DNA from: Prevotella koreensis | Lineage (GTDB): Bacteria > Bacteroidota > Bacteroidia > Bacteroidales > Bacteroidaceae | DNA length: 64,000 bases | Direction: 5' to 3' | Assembly (NCBI RefSeq): GCF_003977605.1 | Contig: NZ_RYYU01000001.1 | Coordinates: forward strand, 499,175-563,174 | Part shown: positions 44,215 through 52,080 of the stretch, piece by piece | Layout of the letters: each line of letters opens with the position of its first letter | How positions within the stretch are numbered: position 1 is the first letter of the stretch | Made by a program: the position numbers and the translations under genes | Notes under the pieces: model-generated | What the model saw: the letters and a program-made list of their open reading frames with translations, nothing else | The model's database searches: none | Told to the model about the DNA's origin: nothing

Positions 44215-45103
44215 TATGTTTTGTCGGAATACATATTGGATAAAGAATATGTCGATTCTTTGCCTACTTGTTCTCTTTTTCTCAATCAGTATCTCGGCAG
44301 GTAGGCCAAATAACGGCAAGCGTTTGAAAGTAGGGCTTGTTCTTGGTGGCGGTGGTGCCAAGGGTGCAACCGAGGTTGGCGTACTGAAGGTTATAGATGA
44401 AGTAGGTGTTCCGATAGATTATATTGCCGGGACAAGTATTGGTGCCATTGTTGGTGGATTATATTCAGTGGGATATAGTGTGGAACAAATTGACTCATTG
44501 TTCCGTAATGAGAAGTGGGGAGATTTGTTTGTGAATGGCAATACACTGGAACTTCTTGAGAATATGGTAGGTTATAAAGACTCGATAGACTTTTCACAAT
44601 TACCGATTCCGTTCCGATGTGTTGCCGCTGACATGAAAAAACATCAAGAGGTTGTACTGAAAAGCGGCAGACTTGCACAGGCTATGCGTGCGAGTATGGC
44701 CATACCTGGGGCTTTCAAACCTGTTAAGATTAATGGCAGGGTACTTGTTGATGGCGGTATGTTCAACAATCTGCCTGTCGATGTGGTTCGGGATATGGGA
44801 GCAGATATTGTAATTGCGATAGACCTGACGCAAAAAAAACACAAAACGCGCGACTTCTCGCTAAAAGAGACATTCGGCATAGGCGGACTGCTTGACTGGC
44901 TTGTATCTCGTCCCGATTGGAAAAAACACAACGAAAATCTTGAACTTGTCGACATATATATCAATCCAAACCTTGAAGGTTATGATGCTGCGAGTTTCAG
45001 TAAGAAAGACATAAACCGTATGATTGAAATAGGTGTCGAGACCGGTAATACTTTCAGAAAAGATCTTGAAGAAGTGAAAAGGCGTGTTATGCTAACGAAA
45101 TAA
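44207..45103 (+). CDS. Patatin-like phospholipase (NTE family, periplasmic)
   Basis: The 298 residues start with a hydrophobic signal-like region (about 15-31). The catalytic parts of the patatin fold are present: oxyanion loop GLVLGGGGAKGA (43-54), nucleophile Ser77 in AGTSIGA, and the catalytic Asp in VDGGMFNNLP. Members hydrolyse acyl esters of phospholipids. Possible starts are ATG at 44207, 44216 or 44249; the last begins exactly at the signal peptide. The pairing with a lipoprotein gene points to a role in the periplasm or inner face of the outer membrane. Confidence 0.88.
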   Translation: MIDMFCRNTYWIKNMSILCLLVLFFSISISAGRPNNGKRLKVGLVLGGGGAKGATEVGVLKVIDEVGVPIDYIAGTSIGAIVGGLYSVGYSVEQIDSLFRNEKWGDLFVNGNTLELLENMVGYKDSIDFSQLPIPFRCVAADMKKHQEVVLKSGRLAQAMRASMAIPGAFKPVKINGRVLVDGGMFNNLPVDVVRDMGADIVIAIDLTQKKHKTRDFSLKETFGIGGLLDWLVSRPDWKKHNENLELVDIYINPNLEGYDAASFSKKDINRMIEIGVETGNTFRKDLEEVKRRVMLTK

Positions 45104-45231
45104 TAAGAAACCGCGTTAGCATCCAATATTACGCGAGTTCGGGTTAAGAAAGTCCTTTTAAAAGTTAGTAATGTCGTTAGTTTTTTGTGACTTTATAGTT
45201 GAAAATCAATAACTTACAAAACAACTAAGCG

Positions 45232-45403
45232 ATGATTACCAAAGACAAAGTTACGGAAGTATTCTGTATTATCGACGAATTTGACAAGAATTTGAATGTT
45301 GAACTGAGTAAAAACAAATTTTTGTCAAGTTCAGTGTTAAAATTCTTGTTAAATTCGTCGATAATACAGAAATTTTCTGTAATTTTGTCCTCGGTAATAA
45401 TAG
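45232..45403. pseudogene. Head-to-head pair of IS982-type transposase 5' remnants
   Basis: On the plus strand from 45232 the frame reads MITKDKVTEVFCIIDEFDKN, an IS982-family transposase N-terminus. On the minus strand from 45403 inward the DNA reads ITEDKITENFCIIDEFNKN, the same segment from a diverged copy without ATG. The two arms form an inverted repeat of ~85 bases each, centred at about 45317, around 78 percent alike, with a core of 21 identical bases (TTCTGTATTATCGACG and following). Most differences are silent or conservative, so both came from once-coding elements. The rest of each transposase is gone. The surrounding gap 45104-45510 has no other gene. Confidence 0.72.
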
Positions 45404-45510
45404 CGGATTTTGTTTGTATTTTATTGATTTATAACACTATAAGGGTACAACAATATCTTCAGATTACCAAATTTAATGATGAGTTTTATCCCGAACTAGC
45501 GAATAAAATA

Positions 45511-46197
45511 ATGACTATACAAGAAGCAATAGAAGCCCGGCACAGTGTAAGGGCATATAAAGAAAAGCCTTTGACAGAGGATGTTGTCAAGGTGCTTGAA
45601 GAACAGATTGCAGTTTTGAACCGAGAAGGCAATTTGCATATTCAACTTATCTTGAACGAGCCAAAGGCATTCCAAGGAACTATGGCTAAATATGGCAAGT
45701 TCTGCAATGCCAACAACTATATTGTCATGGCCGGTAAAAAGGCAGATGACTTGGATGAACGTGTTGGATACTTTGGTGAACATCTGGTATTACTGGCTCA
45801 GACGCTTGGCCTGAACACTTGCTGGGTAGGACTCAGTTACTCAAAAGTTCCAGGTACGTATGTACTTGATGAGGGTGAAAAGATAGCTTGTTATATCGCC
45901 ATCGGCTATGGTGAAACACAGGGAGTCGGGCATAAAATCAAGACTACTGAACAAGTGAGCAATGCCAGCGATATAATCCCATCGTGGTTCAAGAATGGAG
46001 TTGAAGCAGCCCTGCTTGCTCCTACTGCCGTGAACCAGCAGAAATTTTCATTTGAATATATTGGTATGGAAAATAACCGTCATAAAATACATGCCAAAAG
46101 AGGATTCTCCATTATTGGATATACTAAGATGGATTTAGGAATAGCCAAATATCACTTTGAGATTGGTGCCGGCAAAGAAAACTTTGTTTGGGTATGA
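45511..46197 (+). CDS. Nitroreductase family flavoprotein
   Basis: The 228 residues match the FMN-dependent nitroreductase fold: TIQEAIEARHSVRAYKEKPL at the N-terminus with the FMN-binding Arg-x-Ser-x-Arg, GEHLVLLAQTLGLNTCWVG in the middle, and the C-terminal IAKYHFEIGAG. The frame is open 93 codons further upstream, but that part is IS982 remnant, so ATG at 45511 is the real start. It would reduce nitro compounds or quinones with NAD(P)H in the cytoplasm. Its stop overlaps the ATG of a broken DUF1653 gene. Confidence 0.85.
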   Translation: MTIQEAIEARHSVRAYKEKPLTEDVVKVLEEQIAVLNREGNLHIQLILNEPKAFQGTMAKYGKFCNANNYIVMAGKKADDLDERVGYFGEHLVLLAQTLGLNTCWVGLSYSKVPGTYVLDEGEKIACYIAIGYGETQGVGHKIKTTEQVSNASDIIPSWFKNGVEAALLAPTAVNQQKFSFEYIGMENNRHKIHAKRGFSIIGYTKMDLGIAKYHFEIGAGKENFVWV

Positions 46198-46389
46198 AGA
46201 AGATACTTCCTACGCTTCAAAGGAGGCCACTATCGTTATGTTTGCAAGGCTTTCGATTCAGAGACCAAGGAGCGAATTATTATTTACCAAGCCCATTACG
46301 GCGATAAGCAATATTGAGTTCGACCGGAGAAGATGTTATTCTATACTATCATTCATGATGATTGCAAGTTTCAAGATTCACATAAATAG
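46194..46389 (+). pseudogene. Broken DUF1653 gene
   Basis: ATG at 46194 overlaps the nitroreductase stop and starts MKKILP. After a frameshift the other frame gives RFKGGHYRYVCKAFDSETKE, IIIYQAHYGDKQY, then an in-frame TGA (where the family has Trp) and VRPEKMLFYTIIHDD. Together these cover the whole of DUF1653, a small domain of about 65 residues. One frameshift and one nonsense codon (likely TGG to TGA) make it inactive. The overlap with the nitroreductase gene shows they were once an operon. Confidence 0.75.
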
Positions 46390-46415
46390 GCAAATAACAT
46401 TATTATAACACTATT

Positions 46416-46905
46416 ATGATTGACCAAATTATTAACTACAACAAGACTTTCGTTGAACAAAAGGGTTACAAGAAGTATATCACGGACAAGTATCCTGACA
46501 AAAAACTGGCAGTGCTTTCGTGTATGGACACAAGACTTACTGAACTGCTCCCTGCGGCACTCGGACTAAAGAATGGTGACGCTAAAATAATTAAGAATGC
46601 CGGAGGTTTGGTAATCTCGACATTTGACTCTGCCATGCGAAGTCTGATTGTTGCCATATATGAATTGGGGGTGAAGGAAATTATGGTGGTGGCTCACTCT
46701 CACTGCGGAGCCTGCCACATTAGTTATGAGCACTTTCACCACGAGATGATTGCCCGTGGAGTGACAGATAAAACACTCGACACCATACGCAAGTGTGGCA
46801 TCGACCTCGACCAATGGTTGGAAGGATTCAAGGACACCCCAAGACATTGTTGTCAGAGGATTCATCATTGATTCAGGAACAGGTGCTTTAGAGGAAATAA
46901 GATGA
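46416..46905 (+). pseudogene. Beta-carbonic anhydrase, 3' part frameshifted
   Basis: The first ~142 residues are a good beta-class carbonic anhydrase: zinc ligands Cys36, His94 and Cys97 with Asp38-x-Arg40 (SCMDTR, AHSHCG). After GFKDT the frame turns into PRHCCQRIHH and stops at 46871. In the next frame the expected end appears, QDIVVRGFIIDSGTGALEEIR, stopping at 46905. About 15-20 codons that normally separate the two parts are missing, so a deletion of non-triplet length has occurred. The true stop overlaps the next ATG as ATGA, a relic of coupling. A truncated product lacks the last strand and probably cannot fold well. Confidence 0.75.
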
Positions 46906-47417
46906 GAAAAGCGAGCAGAGAAATGGATGCAGCATTCGCATTGGAGGTTTTGGATAAGGCTCCATATGTGACAGTAAGCATGACGCGACCTGATGGGAGT
47001 CCATACGGATTGCCTTTGTCATTGGCTCGGACAGATGAAAGAACGTTCTATTTTCACTGCGCTATGGAAGGTGAAAAACTAGACTGCATAGCACATAATC
47101 CGACGGTATTTATTTCTGCTGTTACCAAATGTGCGCCCACTATTGGCCCAAAAGATGGGAACTTTACCCTTCAGTACAAATCTGCTACTGCCATCGGGAA
47201 AGCAGAGATTGTGACAGACCGCGAAGAGAAGGTTGCTGGTCTGAAAATTATCTGCCGGCGATTTCTTCCTCACCACATGGACGCTTTCGATGATGCCATT
47301 GCCCGCAGCCTTGAACGTACAGCAGTGGTTCGCATCACTTTGACAGAGCCTCCCGTTGGTAAGCGTAAGCAGTATGACAAAGAGGGAGAAGAAATGAAAT
47401 GGGGAAGAATGGAATAA
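46902..47417 (+). CDS. Pyridoxamine 5'-phosphate oxidase family protein (Nim-like)
   Basis: The 171 residues show the split-barrel flavin-binding fold: REMDAAFALEVLDKAPYVTV, GSPYGLPLSLARTDERTFYFHCAMEGEKLDCI and the C-terminal TAVVRITLTEP. This is the COG3467 group, which includes the NimA-type 5-nitroimidazole reductases of Bacteroides. Whether it acts on drugs is unknown. The neighbouring nitroreductase and flavin reductase genes suggest a redox-detoxification set. Its ATG overlaps the old carbonic anhydrase stop. Confidence 0.82.
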   Translation: MRKASREMDAAFALEVLDKAPYVTVSMTRPDGSPYGLPLSLARTDERTFYFHCAMEGEKLDCIAHNPTVFISAVTKCAPTIGPKDGNFTLQYKSATAIGKAEIVTDREEKVAGLKIICRRFLPHHMDAFDDAIARSLERTAVVRITLTEPPVGKRKQYDKEGEEMKWGRME

Positions 47418-47422
47418 AAGGT

Positions 47423-48145
47423 ATGGACATTAAAAAGGATCCGATGGGAATGGCCATAACCGACTACCATAAAACAGGAAATGCAGATAGGCTCAGAGTG
47501 CTCTCCCCAATGTTTGAGGAGGATGAGATACCCCTGCAAACACTTTTCCGTAAGTATGAGGAAATGCCAATAATAGAACGGAAGGCTCTTGATTTGGCAA
47601 AAGGAAAAATACTCGATGTAGGAGCAGGGGCTGGTTGTCATTCGCTTGTCCTTCAGGAAAGAGGTATCTATGTGACTGCTATAGACATCTCTCCATTGTC
47701 TGTTGAAACCATGAAAAAACGTGGTGTTAAAAAGGTGTCGGAACAGGACTTTTTCACATTGGATGGACGGTACGATACCATCCTTATGCTGATGAACGGC
47801 ATTGGCATTGTAGGAACTTTGGAACGTCTGCAGGAGTTCTTCTGTCATCTCGACAAAATACTGGCTCCGGGAGGTCAGGTGTTGTGTGATTCTTCAGATA
47901 TTAGTTACGTCTTTGAGGACGATAATGGTATGATAGACATTCCTCCCGAAATGGAATACTATGGTGAGCATAGTTTCCGGATGAAGTATAAGAACGTCAT
48001 CGGCGAATCCTTTGAATGGCTATATATAGACGCTGACACTCTGAAAGAAAAAGCAGCGAATAACGGCTATGCTGTAGAGGTGGTTGCAGAAGGAGAGCAT
48101 TACGATTATTTGGCAAGGATAACGAAAAAATTAGAAACGAAATGA
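47423..48145 (+). CDS. Class I SAM-dependent methyltransferase
   Basis: The 240 residues have the SAM-binding motif I GKILDVGAGAGCHSL, motif II AIDISPLSVETM, and a post-II DTILMLMNGIGIVG. The start at 47423, five bases after the previous stop, begins MDIKKDPMGMAITDY and fits better than an ATG at 47399 inside that gene. The substrate cannot be told. Its stop overlaps the start of the next gene as ATGA, so the two are translationally coupled. Confidence 0.85.
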   Translation: MDIKKDPMGMAITDYHKTGNADRLRVLSPMFEEDEIPLQTLFRKYEEMPIIERKALDLAKGKILDVGAGAGCHSLVLQERGIYVTAIDISPLSVETMKKRGVKKVSEQDFFTLDGRYDTILMLMNGIGIVGTLERLQEFFCHLDKILAPGGQVLCDSSDISYVFEDDNGMIDIPPEMEYYGEHSFRMKYKNVIGESFEWLYIDADTLKEKAANNGYAVEVVAEGEHYDYLARITKKLETK

Positions 48146-49182
48146 ACCCGATAGCCATCAGACTTCTAAACCAACAGTTGATTGCACCTCAGTACAATGA
48201 ACCTGCCGAGGTGGTCAGCCATATGGGTGCCATGCAGGCGCAGGAGTACCGCATGATGCGGTGGGCCGTGGAGATGCGGACACGCAGACCTTCGGCAAAG
48301 ACTTTCAAACAGGCCTTCGACAGCGGAAGGATTATACGTTTGCACCTGATGCGAGGAACATGGCAGTTAGTTGCCGCTGAGGACTACTGGATGATGATCG
48401 ACCTCTGTGCACCCAAGGCCATCATTGCCTTGACTAATGGCTATATGAGCAGCAACAACATAACTATTTCTGAGGAGGAACTGATGCGCGTTCGCGAGAT
48501 TTTGGGTAGGACGGCTGACGACTTGGGAAGTGCAACTAAAGAGGACTTTCTACGTGCCTTGACCGAAAAAGGCCTGCGGATGGAGAACCATCGTCTATCT
48601 TACCATATCCGCATAGCTGAGATGTCAGGAACGCTCTGTAGCGGTAAATTACTACCTATGAAAGCTACATACGCACTTACTGCAAATAAGGTGAAAGCAT
48701 CGGCGAAAATGGACAGGGACGAAGCCCTGATGCGCTTTACCCACAAATACTTCAAAAGCCGACAACCTGCAACATTAGAGGATTTCGTATGGTGGTCTGG
48801 ACTGAACATCAGCGAGTGTCGCAAGGGAATTGCGCTCTTAGGTGACAGTATTCATGTGGAGAAGTGGCGAAACAGGGAATTTTACTTAACTGATGACTGT
48901 CGCACAAGAGGATTCAGAAAAGGCAAGTTTCTATTGATTCCTTCCTACGATGAATATCTTATCAGTTATAAGTTTCGTGACATCGTGCTCCCTCCCGAGC
49001 ACAAGCATTATGCCCACAACAATAACGGCATATTCCAACCCATCATAGCCTACGATGGAACTGTCTGCGGGAACTGGACTCCTTTCAAAGACAACTGCCA
49101 AGCGACTTTCTTTGAAGATGCATTCTGTCCACAGAATATCATCGAGACATGGCAAGCATATAAAGTTTTTTGCAATAAATAA
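48142..49182 (+). CDS. AlkZ-like winged-helix DNA glycosylase
   Basis: The 346 residues resemble the HTH_42/AlkZ family of DNA glycosylases. AlkZ and relatives remove bulky or cross-linked alkylated bases and often protect producers of DNA-damaging natural products. The characteristic Gln-x-Gln catalytic motif appears as MQAQEYRMMRWA (Gln32, Gln34). HLMRGTWQLVAAEDYWMM and the later WSGL and LLIPSYDEYLISYK match tandem winged-helix domains in this family. It is coupled to the methyltransferase gene; a link between the two is inference. Confidence 0.8.
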   Translation: MNPIAIRLLNQQLIAPQYNEPAEVVSHMGAMQAQEYRMMRWAVEMRTRRPSAKTFKQAFDSGRIIRLHLMRGTWQLVAAEDYWMMIDLCAPKAIIALTNGYMSSNNITISEEELMRVREILGRTADDLGSATKEDFLRALTEKGLRMENHRLSYHIRIAEMSGTLCSGKLLPMKATYALTANKVKASAKMDRDEALMRFTHKYFKSRQPATLEDFVWWSGLNISECRKGIALLGDSIHVEKWRNREFYLTDDCRTRGFRKGKFLLIPSYDEYLISYKFRDIVLPPEHKHYAHNNNGIFQPIIAYDGTVCGNWTPFKDNCQATFFEDAFCPQNIIETWQAYKVFCNK

Positions 49183-49288
49183 TCGAGTAATATGGAAAGA
49201 AGTTACCGTGATAAACCGAGCCCAAAGGGGCAGGCTGAGTATGTGCAACCATGTATCAGGAGTACGGTTGGCCAGAAAAGGAATTGAA

Positions 49289-49658
49289 ATGACAAGAGAA
49301 CTAATACTATACTATCTGATAGTCATCAACATTATGACCATCCTCGTTTATGGCATAGACAAGTAAAAGGCAAAACAAGGTTAGTTGGCGTATATCAGAA
49401 GTTACATTGCTGATACTTGCTGTTATTGGTGGTAGTTTCGGTGCATTGCTTGGTATGAAGATTTGGCATCATAAGACAATGAACAATAAGTTCAAGTATG
49501 GTCTTCCACTGATTCTGTTGGTAAAGATAACGATTATTTATATGATAAAGAAAAGACACATTAAAAATGAAATCAATAATACAAACCAGAACTATGAAGA
49601 GTTTCAAATCAAATGCGTGGATTCTTCCACAACCAGTGCTGATTATCGGCACTTATGA
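49289..49658 (+). pseudogene. Broken DUF1294 membrane protein gene
   Basis: ATG at 49289 gives MTRELILYYLIVINIMTILV and a membrane segment, ending DK at TAA (49364-49366). About ten bases on, the other frame gives VSWRISEVTLLILAVIGGS, FGALLGMKIWHHKT and KFKYGLPLILLVKI, the rest of the family. A nonsense codon and a frameshift thus split it. The end of the second frame runs into the next gene. A 31-codon mini frame at 49192-49287 between AlkZ-like gene and this one resembles nothing known. Confidence 0.72.
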
Positions 49659-50157
49659 CAAAGAAGGTAAGCCCAATGCAATGAATGCGGCATGGGGTGG
49701 ACAGTGGGATATGCACGAAATCATAATCTCACTCGGCTCTCATCAGACGACGAAGAACCTGGCCGTGAATCCTGAGTTCACAGTGGCTTTTGCAACTGCT
49801 GATACGATGGTAGCCTCTGACTATGTAGGCATCGTCAGTGGTAGAAATACGCCTGACAAGATGCAGAAGACTGGTTGGAGTATAGAAAAGGCTCCCAATG
49901 TCAATGCTCCGATTTTCAAAGATTTCCCGATGACACTTGAATGTCGCGTTAAGCAGAAAATCGACGAAAGTGAGACTGGATATTATCTCATAGCAGAAAT
50001 CGTGAATATTCTTTGTGATGAAAAGTACTTGGCAAAAGATGGCAAGCCTGATGTAGAGAAAATGGAACTACTCATCTTCGATCCAGTACACCACACTTAC
50101 ATTCAGTTGGGAAAGACTGTTGGCAATGCTTTCTCTGACGGAAAACAAATTAAATAG
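49594..50157 (+). CDS. Flavin reductase family protein (FMN-binding)
   Basis: The 187 residues show a split-barrel flavin reductase: MKSFKSNAWILPQPVLIIGT, GKPNAMNAAWGGQWDMHEI and the FMN-binding LGSHQTTKNLAVNPEFTVAF. Related proteins reduce FMN with NAD(P)H or act as partners of oxygenases. ATG at 49594 fits the family better than 49567. The TAG stop lies in the left inverted repeat of an IS element, so the last residues may have been changed by that insertion. Confidence 0.85.
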   Translation: MKSFKSNAWILPQPVLIIGTYDKEGKPNAMNAAWGGQWDMHEIIISLGSHQTTKNLAVNPEFTVAFATADTMVASDYVGIVSGRNTPDKMQKTGWSIEKAPNVNAPIFKDFPMTLECRVKQKIDESETGYYLIAEIVNILCDEKYLAKDGKPDVEKMELLIFDPVHHTYIQLGKTVGNAFSDGKQIK

Positions 50158-51606
50158 TCGTTCCTTAAAAAGCCCATTTTACCGAAAAGTTATCCCAATT
50201 TAACTTTTCGGTAATTGTTTTTATAAAGCACAAAAGAACTCTCATTGCTCTTTTGAAGTTATACACCGCCACTGCCAACATTATATTTATAGCATCTCCT
50301 TTCACACCTTTGTAAAAGTTGCGAGATAATCTGTAATCACTTTTAAGATGTCCTATGGTAGGTTCTATTCCTGCGCGCTTGCAAAACAGTTTGTGTTTCT
50401 TTTTCTTTTGATAATAACCATCTTTGTGTTTTGGGGACTCCGGTATGAGTATCTTTGTTGTTCCGACTTGCTTTATTCCTCTATATCCTCTGTCACATGC
50501 CAAGTTATCAATGCACCTGCCTGTCATCCTTTCCATTTGTTGTAAGGTGGGTTCTACCGTATGCCCGTCATATTCATTCCTGAAAGAAACCGCTGCAAGA
50601 ATAATTCCCGAGAAGGAGCGGATAAAGGAGGCTTTGTTGCCAAACTCATATTTCTTGTGTTACTTGCCCTTGCTGATGCATTGTACTTCCGGTTCGTGAA
50701 GCGAGTATATCTTATCAGGACTGTTACGTTTTTGAGAAAGAATTTTATAGAAGAGTTCAAACATCTTTTCATAACCTCTCTTATCGGGAAGATTGCGGTC
50801 AGGTTCTCTGACCAAACGACCGGCTATCGTGCGCAAACTTCGGTCTGCCTTGACTGCCTTCTTGTGATTCTTGGGGTGATTGCGAAAACGCCGGTCAAGG
50901 GAAATCTTTTTCAGAGTTCTTCGGTAACTCTGACGTAAAGGAAGTTTCTTTTCACGAACGATTTTGAGAACCCGTTTGATTATCTTTTTATGCAACTTCG
51001 CATCCGTTGGATAAGTGATATTCTTCTACTGTACCGTAGAATCAATAAAAGCCGTGCCAAAATGATTCTCATCATCGTTCTCCGTATTGACACGAATGCT
51101 CTCCGCAAGGATTATTTCAATTCCTTGCTCGCCTATACGGTTTCGAAAATGAACCAAATCGGAAGCTTCACAAGGTTCCTTGGGAAGAAATTCCAATTGA
51201 CCGCAGAAATACTGATAATAAGCATTTTCACTCCACTGTAAAACGACGCTTTCGTCGGAAATATTACGCACGTGTTTCAAGATTAAAAGACCGCACATCA
51301 AACGAATAGGATGGGCAGGGCGACCATTGGTTCTACAATATAAAGGAGAAAACGAATCTTCAAATCTACGCCAATTGATTTTATTGGCAAGCTTGTAAAG
51401 AGGATGGTTATGATTGAGCATATCCTCTAAGGAAGAGAATAATGATAGTTGATTGGAGGTTCTTTTTAACATGAAATTCTGCAAGTTTTATACTGTAAAG
51501 GTACAAAAACTTGCAGAAATATAAAAATAAGGCTTATATGACAAAAATAAATAAGAGGATAATTGACTATAAATCAATAAAATAAACCTTTTTTAAGGAA
51601 GGACTA
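50155..51606 (-). mobile_element. Degenerate IS5-like insertion sequence
   Basis: Terminal inverted repeats of 17 bases are seen: TAGTCGTTCCTTAAAAA at 50155-50171 and its complement at 51590-51606 with one mismatch. Between them lies a transposase gene with two nonsense codons. No clear target duplication was found, which fits an old insertion or one with a 2-4 base duplication hidden in AT-rich flanks. Confidence 0.78.
50165..51484 (-). pseudogene. IS5-like transposase with two in-frame stops
   Basis: Three pieces share one frame. The first (51484-51026) starts MQNFMLKRTSNQLSLFSSLE and has CEASDLVHFRNRIGEQGIE, then AFIDSTVQ and TAG where Glu is expected before KNITYPTDAKLHKKI. The second ends SKGK at TAA (50660-50662) before HKKYEFGNKASF. 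The third contains the final Asp-Arg-Gly-Tyr (CDRGYRGIK) and Glu (CKRAGIEPTIGHLKSDYRL) region of the DDE fold. No frameshift is needed, so these are two point nonsense mutations. The element cannot move by itself. Confidence 0.85.
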
Positions 51607-51767
51607 TATAGCAATAATTGAAATAGTGGTTGTCATGAATCATTCTCCTTTGCAAAGTGAATGATTCTGCGTGTTTTGTGGATAGTAATATGTAATGCTA
51701 AAATGAAAAATGAATTTCTTAAGGAGTGATGATTTGAGTTCATAAGAACCGATTTATTCTTTATATC

Positions 51768-51836
51768 TGCAATTTGGGCGAATTTGCTTACCAATTTGGG
51801 CGAGATTGGTGAGCAAATTCGCCCAAATTGCAGACT
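51768..51836. repeat. 22-bp-period repeat array C with perfect inverted repeat
   Basis: Units start at 51771, 51793 and 51815, each 22 bases. The first two carry AATTTGGGCGAATTT or a close variant; the third carries the same core inverted. Bases 51768-51788 and 51813-51833 are perfect reverse complements over 21 bases. The 337-base gap 51608-51944 holds this array, a terminator and otherwise AT-rich sequence without a gene. Confidence 0.85.
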
Positions 51837-51890
51837 GAAACATAATGTATGAGAAAATAGATGATGATGTATGAATGTCTATTGGGAAAT

Positions 51891-51932
51891 AAAAAAGCAG
51901 GTGGTCGATAATACATGACCACCTGCTTTTAT
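51891..51932. terminator. Bidirectional terminator, end of the DUF4270 transcript
   Basis: AAAAGCAGGTGGTC (51893-51906) pairs with 51917-51930 over 14 bases around a 10-base loop; A and T runs lie on both sides. Confidence 0.88.
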
Positions 51933-51944
51933 ATTTCCGGTATT

Positions 51945-52073
51945 TTACAGCGACTCGTTTTCCGGTCGTTCTATCTGTCTTTTTACTTTTGGCAAACATC
52001 TTTTCTTTCTTTGCCATTCTTCTTTCCTCTTTTCGTATTCTTGCTGTCGATATTCCAGGAAATTGTCGGCCAT
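51945..52073 (-). CDS. Small basic/charged protein, 42 residues
   Basis: The frame begins MADNFLEYRQQEYEKRKEEW and continues with Lys and Arg to ENESL. Short proteins starting with Met-Ala/Gly-Asp-Asn-Phe-Leu-Glu followed by a Tyr/Glu/Lys helix are, from memory, found in many Bacteroidales. It lies seven bases after the DUF4270 stop and just before a terminator, which fits a real last gene of the transcript. A helix is likely; function is unknown. Confidence 0.65.
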   Translation of the reverse strand: MADNFLEYRQQEYEKRKEEWQRKKRCLPKVKRQIERPENESL

Positions 52074-52080
52074 CGTAAAA

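Noticed and set aside
45232..45510. N-terminal extension of the nitroreductase
   Set aside because: The open frame upstream of 45511 is transposase remnant and AT-rich sequence; the enzyme N-terminus starts cleanly at the ATG at 45511.
49192..49287. 31-codon frame after the AlkZ-like gene
   Set aside because: No similarity or conserved feature; ends just before the DUF1294 relic. Probably chance.
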